DNA of 64,000 nucleotides, taken from contig JAVTVY010037249.1 of assembly GCA_036873755.1 (NCBI GenBank), positions 1-64,000 of the forward strand, in the 5' to 3' direction. The translations under genes were made by a program, and so were the position numbers. Positions 22,425-34,779 of this stretch are shown in pieces. Position 1 is the first letter of the stretch, and the number at the start of each line of letters is the position of its first letter. A model generated the notes under the pieces. That model had not been told where the DNA came from, did no database searches, and saw only the letters and a program-made list of their open reading frames with translations. This DNA is from Hanleya hanleyi. Lineage: Eukaryota; Mollusca; Polyplacophora; Lepidopleurida; Hanleyidae.

Positions 22425-22640
22425 AAATTGTACACGTGTGTGTACAATAGGCATCGCAATGTACCCTCACTCACTACATATACAAACATGTATGTACGCA
22501 AGAACCTACCTGTACCCTCACTCACTACAGTAACATATACATACATGTATGTACATAAGAACCTATCTGTACCCTCACTCACTACATAAGAACCTACCTG
22601 GAAGTAGTGAGGGTACACTACAGGTAGGTTCTTATGTACG
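22425..22640. repeat. GTACCCTCACTCACTACA tandem repeat
   Basis: GTACCCTCACTCACTACA with AAGAACCTACCTGTA recurs about three to four times, and an inverted GTAGTGAGGGTAC copy follows near 22,605. It includes short palindromic ACATACATGTATGTAC segments. Confidence 0.8.
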
Positions 22641-23857
22641 GGTGTGTTAATAGGGTGATGTTGAGTTTAGGAGATAGCGGGTGGGGCATATATCTGAGGA
22701 GTAGAAGTTCAAAATGGGAGTATTTTACTCAAATATAGGTCATTTCAGTTTTTGGCATGTTTTCAAATTTGCAAACCATTTTTAACGAAGGTCATATTGT
22801 TTCTCCGTCTTATAAAATCATGGGTTTCTTTAGTTGTTGTCATAACTCCTAGTATTTCAGTCATAAAACATACAAAGTTTGGGATTGACATTGAGTTTTT
22901 AATTCAATTTTGCCCTGGATTAGCATTGGCACAAAAAATGACTTAATCCCTGTCCCCGGATTAGTGAATTCATATGAATGTTTTATTAAGTAAGCTTTCG
23001 TACTCTTTCAGGGTTATGAGATGCGAGCCATGCTTTAGGTTAGAAGGAGCCCCTAAGGATCGGGATTCATCCCTTGGATTAGTGGCAGCTTCTTAAAGAA
23101 TGTTTTATGATGAAAGCTATTGGAATATATGTGGGCTATAGGCTAAATTATAATTATTTAGCTACATCTCTACCAAACAGTGTATATAGACAGACCTGAA
23201 AAATATATCCAGAAACTGTTTTTGTCAATTCTGGCAACTCCATGTTTTACATACTAAAACATCATGATCAAATACTAAGATACAAATTCAAGGACTTCCC
23301 AAGCAGTTGAAACATACTGAATATTGATGAGGGCTAAATTGCAGTGTACCGTTAAGATATTTAGAATGAAAAAAACAGAATGGTGTTCATGCATATGGAA
23401 CAGTATTAGCTATATTAATTGTCTTCTTGATTCCACTCCAGAAAAGGTGGGGACATGGCCCCCATGGCAGACCCCTACATTTTGTACCCCCCCCCCCCCA
23501 TGCTTTATATAAATCAACATTGGTTTATATAAAGCATGGGGTTATATATAGAGACCCCATATTTCGACACTTCACCTTAATACCACCGCCCACACCCCCC
23601 AAAACTCTTGTTTTGCGGGCCTGTGGGTATGGCCATACAGTTTGGTTGTCTTCTTTGAAGTTGTTTTGGATGTAAAAAGATAAAAACTTTGTTAGGAAAC
23701 GCCAAACGAAAGATGAGGATGATTCAACTGTCCGACACGTGCGTGTGACCCACTTCTGTTGACACGACAGGCCAAGAGAGACAGCTCATAAATATTCATA
23801 TCCTCAGCGCACATACTGATGACGTCAGGATCGAAATGACCGGCGTATAGCCGATCC
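22641..23857. other. no gene seen; poly-C tract
   Basis: Contains a C-tract at ~23,490-23,500 flanked by an inverted TGCTTTATATAAA pair (23,500-23,540). No coding or RNA-gene signal was recognised. Confidence 0.4.
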
Positions 23858-24783
23858 CATAAATAAAACCCAAGGATAGGAAGGGCCATAACTCTGTAAC
23901 AAATGTGTGAATCGCATGGTAAATGCATTAAAATAGAAGCAAAATTTTAGTCCGGACAAAATTGTATCTACAGGATGGACAAGCCGATCCTGTACCCCTC
24001 CCCCAGCTTTATTGCAGGGGGGGGGAGAGGGTATAATGATGAAATATTATAATGTAAAATACTGCTTGCTGATCAGGTTATCAGTGCACTCATTACATGA
24101 ATATTTGAAGAAATTTGGTAATTTTGACCAAATATTTCAGGTCATAAATAAGAGATGCACATCTTCAAACCATATTAAACATGTGTACAAAGTTTCAGAA
24201 ACATCCAGTAATAACTGTGTGACTAGTTAATTACACAAGAACATGCTCTATATATTGGAATATATGCAGAAAATCGACAAAGTCCAAGTCTGGGTAATTT
24301 TGACAAAAATTAATATTTCATGTCACAAAAAGGGGATGCACAAACATGTCTACAAAGTTTCAGAACCGTCTGATAAAAATAGTAGTAGTAGTTGATCACA
24401 CTAGAAACTTGTCTCTACATGGGAATAGATCCTGTAAATGGCAAAGTCCTATAAAGTTGTGCATGTCCTATTTACAAGGCGAAATTAAAATTTTTGACAC
24501 ATTTATGACGTTTTGAACTTTATCTAACCAACTATCTACAGAACTGTGTTCGATATAGCTTTTTTATATTGTTCTATTCTAGAAGCCAAAAAAAAATTAC
24601 TCGCCTCGGCCCTTATTTTATAGAGTTCTGTCTCTTTTCGGGTGCAGTTATCTCTGATTTTGCAATATATGCTTGAATGTAACCAGTTATATATAATTAA
24701 TTGTGCTTGGTACAGCTACCAAATTATTAGGAAACTTTTTTATCCAGTTGTAGTCTAGAAACCTGCAATAAAATTTGTTGTCT
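23858..24783. repeat. segmental duplication, copy 1 (~930 bp)
   Basis: Starting at ATAAATAAAACCCAAGGATA the sequence repeats almost without change at 25,300-26,244. It covers the G-tract at ~24,018 and ends in ATTTGTTGTCTAGATTGACC at the edge of the 183-bp satellite. Differences are a few substitutions, a short insertion and G-run length, so the duplication is recent. No convincing ORF. Confidence 0.93.
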
Positions 24784-25215
24784 AGATTGACCATCTCCAG
24801 GTAATACCCATTTAGCGCTGTCTCGGAGGGTGTAGCATCTCCACTTTAAACGCTCAAAAATGGGTCAGAAAGATAGATAAATGTATTAGGAAGATATGTA
24901 GACCACTCTAAAAGTGACGCAAATTCTATTTCTGGGTGATCGGGAGCAACAAACACAGTAGGTGTAAATTGACCATATCCAGATAATACCCATTTAGCGA
25001 TGTCTCCTAGGGTATGGCATCGCCACTTTAAACGCCCCCAAAAATGGATCAGAAAGATAGATAAATGTATTAGGAAGATATCTAGACCACTCTAACAGTG
25101 GCGCAAATTCTATTTCCGGGTGATCGGAGCAACAAATACAGTCGGTGTAAATTGACCATATCCAGATAATACCCATTTAGCACTGTCTCGGAGGGTATGG
25201 CAAACAAATCTACGC
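24783..25215. repeat. 183-bp satellite, first array (~2.4 units)
   Basis: Units begin ATTGACCATATCCAGATAAT and contain CGCTGTCTCGGAGGGT, ATAAATGTATTAGGAAGATA and GGGTGATCGGGAGCAACAAA, spaced ~183 bp (about 24,785, 24,969 and 25,151). The array breaks off near 25,205 at a segment leading into the second copy of the flanking duplication. Confidence 0.93.
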
Positions 25216-25299
25216 GGGGGGTGCTACGGAATGACATGTTCTCGCGAGTGGCTACCGGACTACTGCACAAGTCTCCCGTTCCGAGTAATATTTCAATAC

Positions 25300-26244
25300 A
25301 GTATAAATAAAACCCAAGGATAGGAAGGGCCATAACTCTGTAACAAATGTGTGAATCGCATGGTAAATGTATTAAAATAGAAGCAAAATTTTAGGAGTAT
25401 TAGTCCGGACAAAATTGTATCTACAGGATGGACAAGCCGATCCTGTACCCCTCCCCCAGCTTTATTGCGGGGGGGGGGGGGAGAGAGGGTATAATGATGG
25501 AATATTATAATGTAAAATACTGCTTGCTGATCAGGTTATCAGTGCACTCATTACATGAATATTTGAAGAAATTTGGTAATTTTGACCAAATATTTCAGGT
25601 CATAAATAAGAGATGCACATCTTCAAACCATATTAAACATGTGTACAAAGTTTCAGAAACATCCAGTAATAACTGTGTGACTAGTTAATTACACAAGAAC
25701 ATGCTCTATATATTGGAATATATGCAGAAAATCGACAAAGTCCAAGTCTGGGTAATTTTGACAAAAATTAATATTTCATGTCACAAAAAGGGGATGCACA
25801 AACATGTCTACAAAGTTTCAGAACCTTCTGATAAAAATAGTAGTAGTAGTTGATCACACTAGAAACTTGTCTCTACATGGGAATAGATCCTGTAAATGGC
25901 AAAGTCCTATAAAGTTGTGCATGTCCTATTTACAAGGCGAAATTAAAATTTTTGACACATTTATGACGTTTTGAACTTTATCTAACCAACTATCTACAGA
26001 ACTGTGTTCGATATAGCTTTTTTATATTGTTCTATTCTAGAAGCCAAAAAAAAATTACTCGCCTCGGCCCTTATTTTATAGAGTTATGTCTCTTTTCGGG
26101 TGCAGTTATCTCTGATTTTGCAATATATGCTTGAATGTAACCAGTTATATATAATTAATTGTGCTTGGTACAGCTACCAAATTATTAGGAAACTTTTTTA
26201 TCCAGTTGTAGTCTAGAAACCTGCAATAAAATTTGTTGTCTAGA
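25300..26244. repeat. segmental duplication, copy 2
   Basis: Near-identical to 23,858-24,783, displaced by ~1.44 kb. Together with the satellite between them it forms a larger tandem unit: unique segment, satellite, unique segment, satellite. It probably arose by unequal exchange within the satellite. Confidence 0.93.
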
Positions 26245-28200
26245 TTGACCATATCCAGATAATACCCATTTAGCGATGTCTCCTAGGGTATGGCATCGCC
26301 ACTTTAAACGCCCCCAAAAATGGATCAGAAAGATAGATAAATGTATTAGGAAGATATCTAGACCACTCTAACAGTGGCGCAAATTCTATTTCCGGGTGAT
26401 CGGAGCAACAAATACAGTCGGTGTAAATTGACCATATCCAGATAATACCCATTTAGCGCTGTCTCGGAGGGTGTGGCATCTCCACTTTAAACGCACAAAA
26501 ATGAGTCAGAAAGATAGATAAATGTATTAGGAAGATATCTAGACCACTCTAAAAGTGGCCCAAATTATATTTCTGGGTGATCGGGAGCAACAAATACAGT
26601 CGGTGTAAATTGAACATATCCAGATAATACCCACTTAGCGCTGTCTCGGAGGGTATGGCATCTCCACTTTAAACGCCCAAAAATGGGTCAGAAGGATAGA
26701 TAAATGTATTAGGAAGATATCTAGACCACTCTAAAAGTGACGCAAATTCGATTTCTGGGTGATCGAGAGCAACAAATACTGTGGGTGTAAATTGACCATA
26801 TCCAGATAATACCCATTTAGCGCTGTCTCGGAGGGTATGACATCTCCACTTTAAACGCCCAAAAATGAGTCAGAAAGGTAGACAAATGTATTAGGAAGAT
26901 ATCTAGGCCACTCTAAAAGTGGCACAAATTCGATTTCTGGGTGACTGGGAGCAACAAATACAGTCGGTGTAAATTGACCATATCCAGATAATACCCATTT
27001 AGCGCTGTCTCAGAGGGTATGGCATCTCCACTTTAAACGCCCAAAAATGGGTCAGAAGGATAGATAAATGTATTAGGAAGATATCTAGACCACTCTAAAA
27101 GTGGCGCAAATTTGATTTCAGGGTGATCGGGAGCAACAAATACTGTAGGTGTACATTGACCATATCCAGATAATACCCATTTAACGCTGTCTCGGAGGGT
27201 ATGACATCTCCACTTTAAACGCCCAAAAATGAGTCAAAAAGGTAGATAAATGTATTAGGAAGATACCTAGGCCACTCTAAAAGTGGCGCAAATTCGATTT
27301 CTGAGTGATTGCGAGCAACGAATACAGTGGGTGTAAATTGACCATATCCAGATAATACCCATTTAGCGCTGTCTCGGAGGGTATGGCATCTCCACTTTAA
27401 ACGCACAAAAATGGGTCAGAAAGATAGATAAATGTATTAGGAAGATATGTAGACCACTCTAAAAGTGGCGCAAATTCGATTTCTGGTTGATCGGGAGCAA
27501 CAAATACAGTCGGTGTAAATTGACCATACCCAGATAATACCCATTTAGCGCTGTCTCGGAGGGTATAGCATCTCCACTTTAAACGCCCAAAAATGGGCCA
27601 GAGAGATAGATAAATGTATCACGAAGATATCTAGACCACTCTAAAAGTGGCGCAAATTCGATTGCTGGGTGATTGGGAGCAACAAATGCAGTCGGTGTAA
27701 ATTGACCATATCCAGATAATACCCATTTAGTGCTGTCTCGGAGGGTATGGCATCTCCACTTTGAACGCCCAAAAATGGGTCCGAAAGATAGATGAATGTA
27801 TTATGAAGATATTTAGACCTCTCTAAAAGTGGCGCAAATTCGATTTCTGGGTGATCGAGAGCAACAAATACAGTGGGTGTAAATTGACCATATCCAGATA
27901 ATACCCATTTAGCACTGTCTCGGAGGGTATGGCATCTCCACTTTAAACGCCCAAAAATGGGTCCGAAAGATAGATAAATGTATTAGGAATATATCTAGAT
28001 CACTTTGAAAGTGGCGCAAATTCCATTTCTGGGTGATTGGGAGCAATAAATACAGTCGATGTAAATTGACCATATCCAGATAATACCCATTTAGCGCTGT
28101 CTCGGAGGGTATGGCATCTCCACTTTAAACGTTCAAAAATGGGTCAGAAAGATAGATAAATGTATTAGAAAGATATCTAGACCACTCTAAAAGTGGCTAG
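26244..28200. repeat. 183-bp satellite, main array (~10.7 units)
   Basis: Same family as 24,783-25,215. Unit starts recur every ~183 bp from 26,244 to ~28,067, and the last unit stops inside CACTCTAAAAGTGGC. A repeated 60-63 codon minus ORF in several units is a property of the monomer, not a gene. Confidence 0.95.
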
Positions 28201-29465
28201 CAAAATATTGTGGAATGTACACAGATTTTACTACAACCCTTTAGAAATGTTCTTAATAGCACACATTTTGAAGTATTGCTCTCAAATTTATATTCACAGC
28301 GAAGACAATTTATTGGGGAAAACATGGTCCCATTCGTGTTAGGAAAAACATAACGATTGTCGAAATATATCGATTTTCATGAAGGTTACTACTTTCACAT
28401 AGCGCGATTTAGAATATCGAAACGGGGAAATGGAATAAAGAAATAACTTCCGTTCCCTATAATGTACTTCCTTTTTTGCAAAGATACTTGGGAAACCGAG
28501 GAGGCGGATGAAGCGGCCTGAAAATCCACTGAAAACAATCTTCAGTTTCATTGTAACCATCGACGATTCTTTGATAAATAAAGCTCAGCTGAAATATTCA
28601 ACAAATGGATGGAGAACTCAATACCTAGACACATGTCAGGTAAACAATATAAGCATATGGCTGGCCTATTTCATTTCCAGGGAGCAGTCAATATAAGAGA
28701 GATAATTCAGTAAAATTCCATATATGTGACGCAATTCCTCCACCGAAATAACGCCTCCCTCCGCTGACATTTTGTAACGCCAAATTGCTATGTGAGCAGA
28801 AAGCGAGGCTTTCAACTGTTTAGAGGACAATTAATGCAATCTAAATGAGACAATGATCAGCAGTGCCTTGAAGCGATTGCTTTTCATTCAAAACGCGAAA
28901 TTTGATCAATTCTGCATTAATTTCCAATGACATTGCACTCGCGCGGGTTTCCATGATTCATGCACTGGTCATTTTCTTGCATGCGTGTATTCATAAAACT
29001 TTAAATACTTCAAAACTGTAGTCCACAGAACAGTTCAATCTAGAATTCCCTAGTTATATCGTGCTATCAATAACTATCAACTGTGCCAGATGGTTGATCC
29101 ACTCCAATACCGCTGAGGATATAGACGTGCTTGCACTGACGTTCGTACGGTCAAAATAGCCACAAATTAGTCATGATCCGTAAATTGAGGATGAAATTAT
29201 TCATCTGGACTATTATTTCGCCGTACATATATAATTGGTCAAATTAAAAAAAAAGTATGAAAAGTTGTTCCCAACTGGTCGAATAATTCAGCCTTCTGCT
29301 ATGGAATTAAACTGTAGACAGTCGATATTTCAGCATCTTTCACGTAATAAACAGAAGCACTTATGTACTCATTACACACTACATAATATATTTCAACAGT
29401 TTATGGCCATTTGAAAAATTCCATAACGATACCCTTTACGCTGTATTCCACGAAATGAGACCGTA
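28201..29465. other. no recognisable feature
   Basis: AT-rich spacer between the satellite and a dispersed element. Only short ORFs without family features. Confidence 0.4.
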
Positions 29466-30649
29466 CACCATTAAATGAATATGGTTAGCGCTGACCTTAA
29501 ATTTTATGGTTCAGAAAACGACGGGCCATAAGGTGGATGGTCAAAGGTGGATGTTCAATGCTACCATGAAACTTATAGCCAGTATGTCCACACTAGACGT
29601 GGTTGGCTTTCGCCATTAGAATGATGGTCACTTTGACCCATGATGATATGGTCCGTCACCACTGATCCAGAAAACTATGGCGAAATTGACCATATATACT
29701 CTTGTTAAGCCGATGTCGCCCACCATTTTGAAGGCTAAACCAACGATATGCAATCTCAGCCAAAATGTCCGGTGCATTGGTGAAAAATCAAAACTTTGAC
29801 AGAAAAGTATTTTTCTGGACAATCAGATTAATTCTTGAGTATTTCTTTGGGCGGTTCGTGAACCTCCGAAGGATTACCCGTTTTTCGGAGCTTTGGTCGA
29901 CAACCTACCTGAATTGGAATTCGAATAGTTTACCATTTCAGAGCAACTGTCAATAATCTCTGCAAATACCTGGGAACGGCAATTCGAATGAATAAATTTT
30001 TCCCCCATAAAGTAACGATAGTAACTATTTGGAATTAATAACTGTTTACGACCACATCGTCAGTTGGCTTAAAACGCCATTGTATGCTTATCGCAAGGTT
30101 TTGTAACCCATAAATCAAGAAATTATCTCATTCTTTCGCAAAAGCAGTTTCAAATTGCTTCAGGAGAATTGTGTGACCATCCCTTGACACAAATAAACGA
30201 TCAGGCTGCTCGGATATGTGTTTTCTGGTGTTTGAATCGGGGGATTTCGGAGACTGGGGTATGACCAAAAAACTTGGTTTTTCACCATGTCTCTCGAGCA
30301 ACCTAACAACACCACATATTCTGGTGACAAGAGACTTCGATGTTGCACCTATGTCCAATTTAACCCAACATCGTCGCGGTCAACGTCTCTTGTCGGCCCC
30401 TTTTGGCATTGTCTGGCAGCTGTTCGGTGGTTCCTGCATGTTGTGCTTGTCGAGCTCCATTTGTCTTCTCCAAATTACTGTATGGCGGTTTAAGCTCGCC
30501 GTATTGTACCATGAAGGTATAAAGTCAACCGTAAACACGAAAGACGGTTGCCTTGAGAGTTGCTTGGTTCAATTTGCCGAGTGCAATACATTTCTTCTGA
30601 TAATCTAATCTTACCCCTCAACTAAATATCACTATGGCGCGTTTCAGGA

Positions 30650-31124
30650 CAATCTCAGTAAACTCAGATATAATATCACGGAATATTATATCTGAATTCC
30701 GGCCTATATAATTCCCATGCGAATCTGAATCTACATTTTCTAGCCAATCAGAGGGGCTAGCTTGTTGAAATCACGCCCACAGTAATTACACACGGTAGCA
30801 CGTGGACAAATATATAAACATTATCGGGAAACAGTATCCAAATATGGCATTAGTTCCAGACAGATCCGTGACGATCAAAGAGTTTACTCCCGTCGAAAAG
30901 TCTGGCTTTGTTTGGGGGTAGCAAATATCAAAAGATTGTGCCGCGCGAGATGTTAATCTCCGTGAAGTAAACACCAATCATTGTCAGAGAGAAAAGTCAG
31001 AAATGGTCGTGATTGGCTTATTATGGGATCTCGCAGAATATCGGCAAACATTTCGCACGAAGTTTTCATAGCGTTACGTCTAGATGGTATTCCCCTGATT
31101 TACCATCTTGGTTTACCTAGATTG
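30650..31124. mobile_element. 475-bp MITE with 9-bp TSD and paralogous empty site
   Basis: GTTTCAGGA occurs at 30,641-30,649 and again at 31,125-31,133. Copy 2 of the host element reads through the same spot with GTTTCAGGA once (near 62,850). The ends CAATCTCAGTAAAC and CAATCTAGGTAAAC (reverse complement of the right end) form short TIRs. An internal palindrome CAGATATAAT...ATTATATCTG lies near 30,660-30,690. The TSD length suggests a Mutator-like or related superfamily. No ORF. Confidence 0.88.
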
Positions 31125-31224
31125 GTTTCAGGAATGCATACGAGAGTAATGTCGCTTTTTGCGTTCCAGCAGCGTTACTGCGCAAGATAGAAAATTAATA
31201 CACATGTATGCTAGGGACTTTCTA

Positions 31225-31766
31225 TGGAGCCGGGTATGTCGTGATCTCGAGATCTCCGTTATCTAGTGATATCGAGATAACTGACCAATAGGGATTGAGA
31301 ATTATCTCGTGATCCCGACATCTTTGTTTTATGTCATGATCTCGGCATATTTGTTATCTCGTGATCTCGACATCTTCGTTATCTCGTGATCTCGACATCC
31401 TTTTTATGTCGTGATCTCTACATCTTTTTTATGTCGTGATCTCGAGATCTTTGGTATCTCGTGATCTCGACATCTTGATTATCTCGTGATCTCGACATCT
31501 TTGTTATGTCGTGATCTCGACAGCTTCATTATCTCGTTTTCTCGAGATAATTGACCAATAGAATCGAAAGAGACAGCCGTTGGTGCGTATGTTGTCGCAG
31601 CTACCTTGTTAGAGAAGAAAATGGCCGATTCTTCTGGCGAGTCTGTTGGCTAATTATCTCGAGAACACGAGGTAATAAAGATGTCGAGATCACGACATAA
31701 CAAAGACGTTGCGATCACGACTTAACAAAGATGTCGAGATCACAAGATAATTTTAAAACGGCTCCA
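31225..31766. mobile_element. 542-bp GATCTCG-rich inverted-repeat element, TA flanks
   Basis: The ends read TGGAGCCG and CGGCTCCA, each bordered by TA, as for Tc1/mariner-type MITEs. The left three-fifths is a tandem of a ~26-bp unit (TGTCGTGATCTCGACATCTT and variants). The right part, AAGATGTCGAGATCACGACA, is its inverse, so the whole folds back. It is absent from the paralogous copy at 61.7-63.1 kb. Confidence 0.75.
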
Positions 31767-32601
31767 TAAATTCCCCTTGTTTCCTTATGTAATAAACATT
31801 ATCCATCATCCAAAGTCCTAAGATTTCAAGTTTATGGAACACTTGTGGGCGGGATGGATGGTATATTTGCTGGAAGTGGTGGTCACGCGATAGATTTGAA
31901 GCGAATGGAAGCTGCGAAAGTTATGGATGTGTACCACAAGTGCACAATGATTTGAGCTTTCATAATATATAAGGTTATGAGTGGGGTGAGGCCCCTTTTG
32001 GAGATATAGGGTGGGGCTCAGTACCCTGGGGACAGGGGCTGTGGCCGTGACAACCCAGCAAGAGTTATTCGCCCCAACATAAGACCCCAGTGACTTCCAA
32101 TGTTACTCTACGGGGAATGCATGTATGAGATAGGGGTGGTCATTTTTTGGTGGATTTTACAATGGGGCGTGGCAGCTTGTTTTCTTTGTCTCGTGACGTA
32201 GAACACCATGAGGCGGATCTCGAGGCCATGGAGTTGAATTTCGGTGAAAAGATCAGCCAGGTCTGGGGTGGACATGTTAGGTCCATTCTGGCACAGTGGA
32301 AAATGTTATTCCCAATGGGAAACCGACTCATGGACAACTGCGTTATAGGGTGTGGCCCTTGTTTTTTTCTGTCTCGAGATGTAGAACACGATGGAAGAGG
32401 TCTCGAGGCCATGCGTTGGCTTTTTTAAATTGCTGGTGACGCATGCGCAGTAGGCAGGCAGATCGAGGTGGACCTTTTCGCGTCTAGGTGGACCCATATT
32501 GGTACGATTGCGTCGTGTGAGGTATCAGTTTGAAGCATCCGTGGTGGAGCGTCCAACTGGATGGGTGCGGGGTGGGAATATCGTCTATAGCGGTGGTGTG
32601 G

Positions 32602-33185
32602 TTACAAGCGTCTAGTCCGTCATTCACAGTTCAGCCGTCGTCCATTAAATAATATCCGCGTCCATAATCCAAAGACCTATTTCATATTCCATATAACAGT
32701 ATTAGCACCAATTTCAAAAAGACAATCATAGTATACATAAACATAGGCTAGTTTCCTGCAAAAGAGAAGCGATCAACAGTTTCAATGATGCCGAAAAGAC
32801 ACCATGATGTTCCAAAAATATAAAATCCGTATCGCTGATCAGTATTCTTAATCCATAATAATCGTTGTAAAGTCGTCATCTAGAGAATGATGTATCTCAG
32901 TCACGCTTTGATTGTGACTGTTCATATGAACACCATGAGGATCTTAAAGTACATGAGTTCATACGGCCCCTAGCAACGGGTTAAGCGGAATTAGACACAA
33001 GTTACGAAACACAACGACATAGATCTTGCACGCTACGATCGTATGCATCAGCATGCGATATATATCGCCAAATTTGAGAAACTTTGAATAGAGTCGCTTG
33101 CTGGAATAGCCCTTTATATAAGTTTCTGCAACAATGTTTTGTGACGTCGATTAAAATCGTCACATTTAACACAGGATCTAGCAAA
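32602..33185 (-). pseudogene. PLE fragment, 3' end only
   Basis: It begins with the element terminus (TTACAAGCGTCTAGTCCGTC), runs through the 3' UTR and into the last RT codons (…HKTLLQKLI region, frameshifted), and stops at AGGATCTAGCAAATGG, where a (TGG)n run begins. No catalytic region is included. It sits in the left arm of the palindrome only, so it inserted after the arms formed or was lost from the right arm. Confidence 0.85.
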
Positions 33186-33420
33186 TGGTGGTGGTGGTGG
33201 TGGTCGCCGTGGTGGTGGTGGTGTCTGTCCACGTGTCCCTCATCTGTCCATGAGTGAGAGAGTGAGTGAGTGCGCGAGTGAGTGAGTGAGTGAGTGAGAG
33301 AGGCGTACCCAAAGCCCGTGAGGCGTGCCAAACGCCCTATAAACGCATGGACGCACGAACGATAGTGAGTAAATGAATGAGTGAGTGAGAGTGAGTGGGT
33401 GAGTGAGCGGTCATATAGGG
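33186..33420. repeat. (GGT)n and (GTGA)n simple repeats
   Basis: GTGGTGGTGGTGGTCGCCGT gives way to GTGAGTGAGTGAGTGAG and a GGCGT-CCAAACGCCC hairpin. The inverse, (CACC)n and (CACTCACT)n, is at ~35,510-35,670. It consistently follows the C2H2-linked ORF, so it is probably the 3' tail of that element. Confidence 0.85.
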
Positions 33421-33629
33421 TCTTGTGCACACCATTACTCTCAGTCTGTGTCCACCCCTGCGTCTTAATACCATGGTACAGATGAGGAAACAACAACATG
33501 GATGACAGGTCAATAATTTTATTCACCCCTCCAGTACATCATACCCACGATGGGGAACCGTATTGAATATATTTACAATTCTCGTATGCTCTTGTCCAAA
33601 CAGAAATCGTCCTTTGAGAAAGTTCAATC

Positions 33630-34245
33630 TTCTGCCAGGGTCGCTTTTGACCTAAGCGTCGTCGAGCCGTCCAGGATAGCGTTGAGGCCGCATGTCCTGA
33701 AACAGTTGTTTGCGCATTCTGATCGCATTTTCCAGGGCCTCGGTGGGTGGTAACCCCATATCCTCTTTCATGTGACGTTTGGTCTTTATGGTGGACCTGT
33801 GCGTTGGGTCGCCTTTCATTTCGAGCAGCAGCAGGCTATACTCTTCATAGATCGCCATGGTTGTTTTCCTGGTGTTCGGGCGCATTTGGATGTACGCCTG
33901 TTTTAAGTTACCTATCCGGCGTCTTCGATTACCGGAGCATGGGTATTAATAGCTTCATGCACAATACGATCCCAAAAGGTAGGTTCTTCCTCACTTCCTT
34001 GGGAAGTGGGTCCTCACTTCCTTGGGAATTGGCTGACTATCTGAGGTCAAGCTCTCCGTATCAATAAATAGACTCTCAGCAGTTTCTGTTTCGGTATCAT
34101 TATCTGCCTCCTCAGTGAGATCCTCGGAGTCTTCAATCCCATGTATATTCTTCTGGTGTTGCATCATATCGCAACGTCTGGTGAACGTGAGTTCGCAATC
34201 AGAACATTTATAACCCATGTTGACGATTGAACCTCGACTGTGCAC
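33630..34245 (-). pseudogene. C2H2 zinc-finger ORF of an unnamed repeat family, copy 1
   Basis: The N-terminal piece (34,245-33,991) has one C2H2 finger, YKCSDCELTFTRRCDMMQHQ followed by KNIH, then an acidic Thr/Glu/Asp stretch. After a break, the C-terminal piece (33,885-33,652) reads TTMAIYEEYSLLLLEMKGDP, MGLPPTEALENAIRMRKQLF and similar. Paralogues at 34.8-35.3 kb and 60.5-61.2 kb show these were one protein of at least ~200 residues; here it is frameshifted between the two pieces. The function is unknown. A single finger with an acidic linker would suit a DNA- or chromatin-binding product of a mobile element, which is inference only. Confidence 0.6.
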
Positions 34246-34369
34246 GTTTTTGGAATGCGCTTTCTTTGATAGACAGTAACGCCCGCCAACGCCCAGCTCA
34301 ATGCTTCAATGCCCTGGTGAAATAGCCCAGAAAGCTCTGATTTTTGTAGATATTCCACGGACTTGGCAC

Positions 34370-34500
34370 TAATTCATCGAAATGCAGTAACGCCCGTCAA
34401 CGCCCGTCGTTACACTTTAACGCCCATCTCAACGCCTTTACGCCCTATCTCAACGCCTTATCTTAATGCCTTAAGGCCCTATCGTAACGCCTTTACACAT
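34370..34500. repeat. TAACGCC-type short repeat cluster
   Basis: TAACGCCCGTC, TCAACGCCTTTACGCCCTAT and relatives recur from 34,270 to 34,495. Related CGTAACGACGGGCGTTAACG sequence appears at 60,260-60,330, upstream of another copy of the C2H2-linked ORF, so it is probably its 5' region. Confidence 0.7.
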
Positions 34501-34779
34501 TGTCAAGAATCCAATCACACGCACATATTTTGACCATTGGCCCCTGACCCATGATGATAGACACGTCATCACTGGACATCGCCGGAAGGGACGTCATCGC
34601 GCGCATAAGAGCTCTTCGATATCGAAAGTGACGTCATCGCACGCATGCGCACGCACCTGTGGTGCAGCCTGTCTCCTATAGCCCGTAGGGCATAGAGCAC
34701 ACCAGGATGCGGGTGCACCACTGGTGCGTGCTCATGCGTGCGATGACATCGCTTTCGAGATCGAAGAGCTCCTTCCGAT

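Larger units (their letters stand above)
29470..31925. repeat. dispersed element, copy 1, carrying two later insertions
   Basis: It matches 61,685-63,125 in the same orientation: GGATGGTCAAAGGTGGATGT, CACTGATCCAGAAAACTATG, TTTTTCGGAGCTTTGGTCGA, CAACATCGTCGCGGTCAACG, GTAATAAACATTA and others. Against copy 2 it has extra DNA at 30,650-31,124 and about 31,225-31,766. Both copies hold an inverted pair of a short coding motif: minus-strand DRLFVSRDGHTILLKQFETA near 30,200 and plus-strand GIFAGSGGHAIDLKRMEAA near 31,865. The element class is not recognised. Confidence 0.82.

Noticed and set aside
23813..23850. CTGATGA...GAAA resembling a hammerhead ribozyme core
   Set aside because: Stem II would be only two base pairs and no flanking stems could be drawn. 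It is also not associated with a PLE terminus.
33002..33526. 174-codon minus ORF rich in His and Ser/Leu/Thr repeats
   Set aside because: It is produced by (GTGA)n and (GGT)n simple repeats fused to the PLE C-terminal tail. Not a protein gene.
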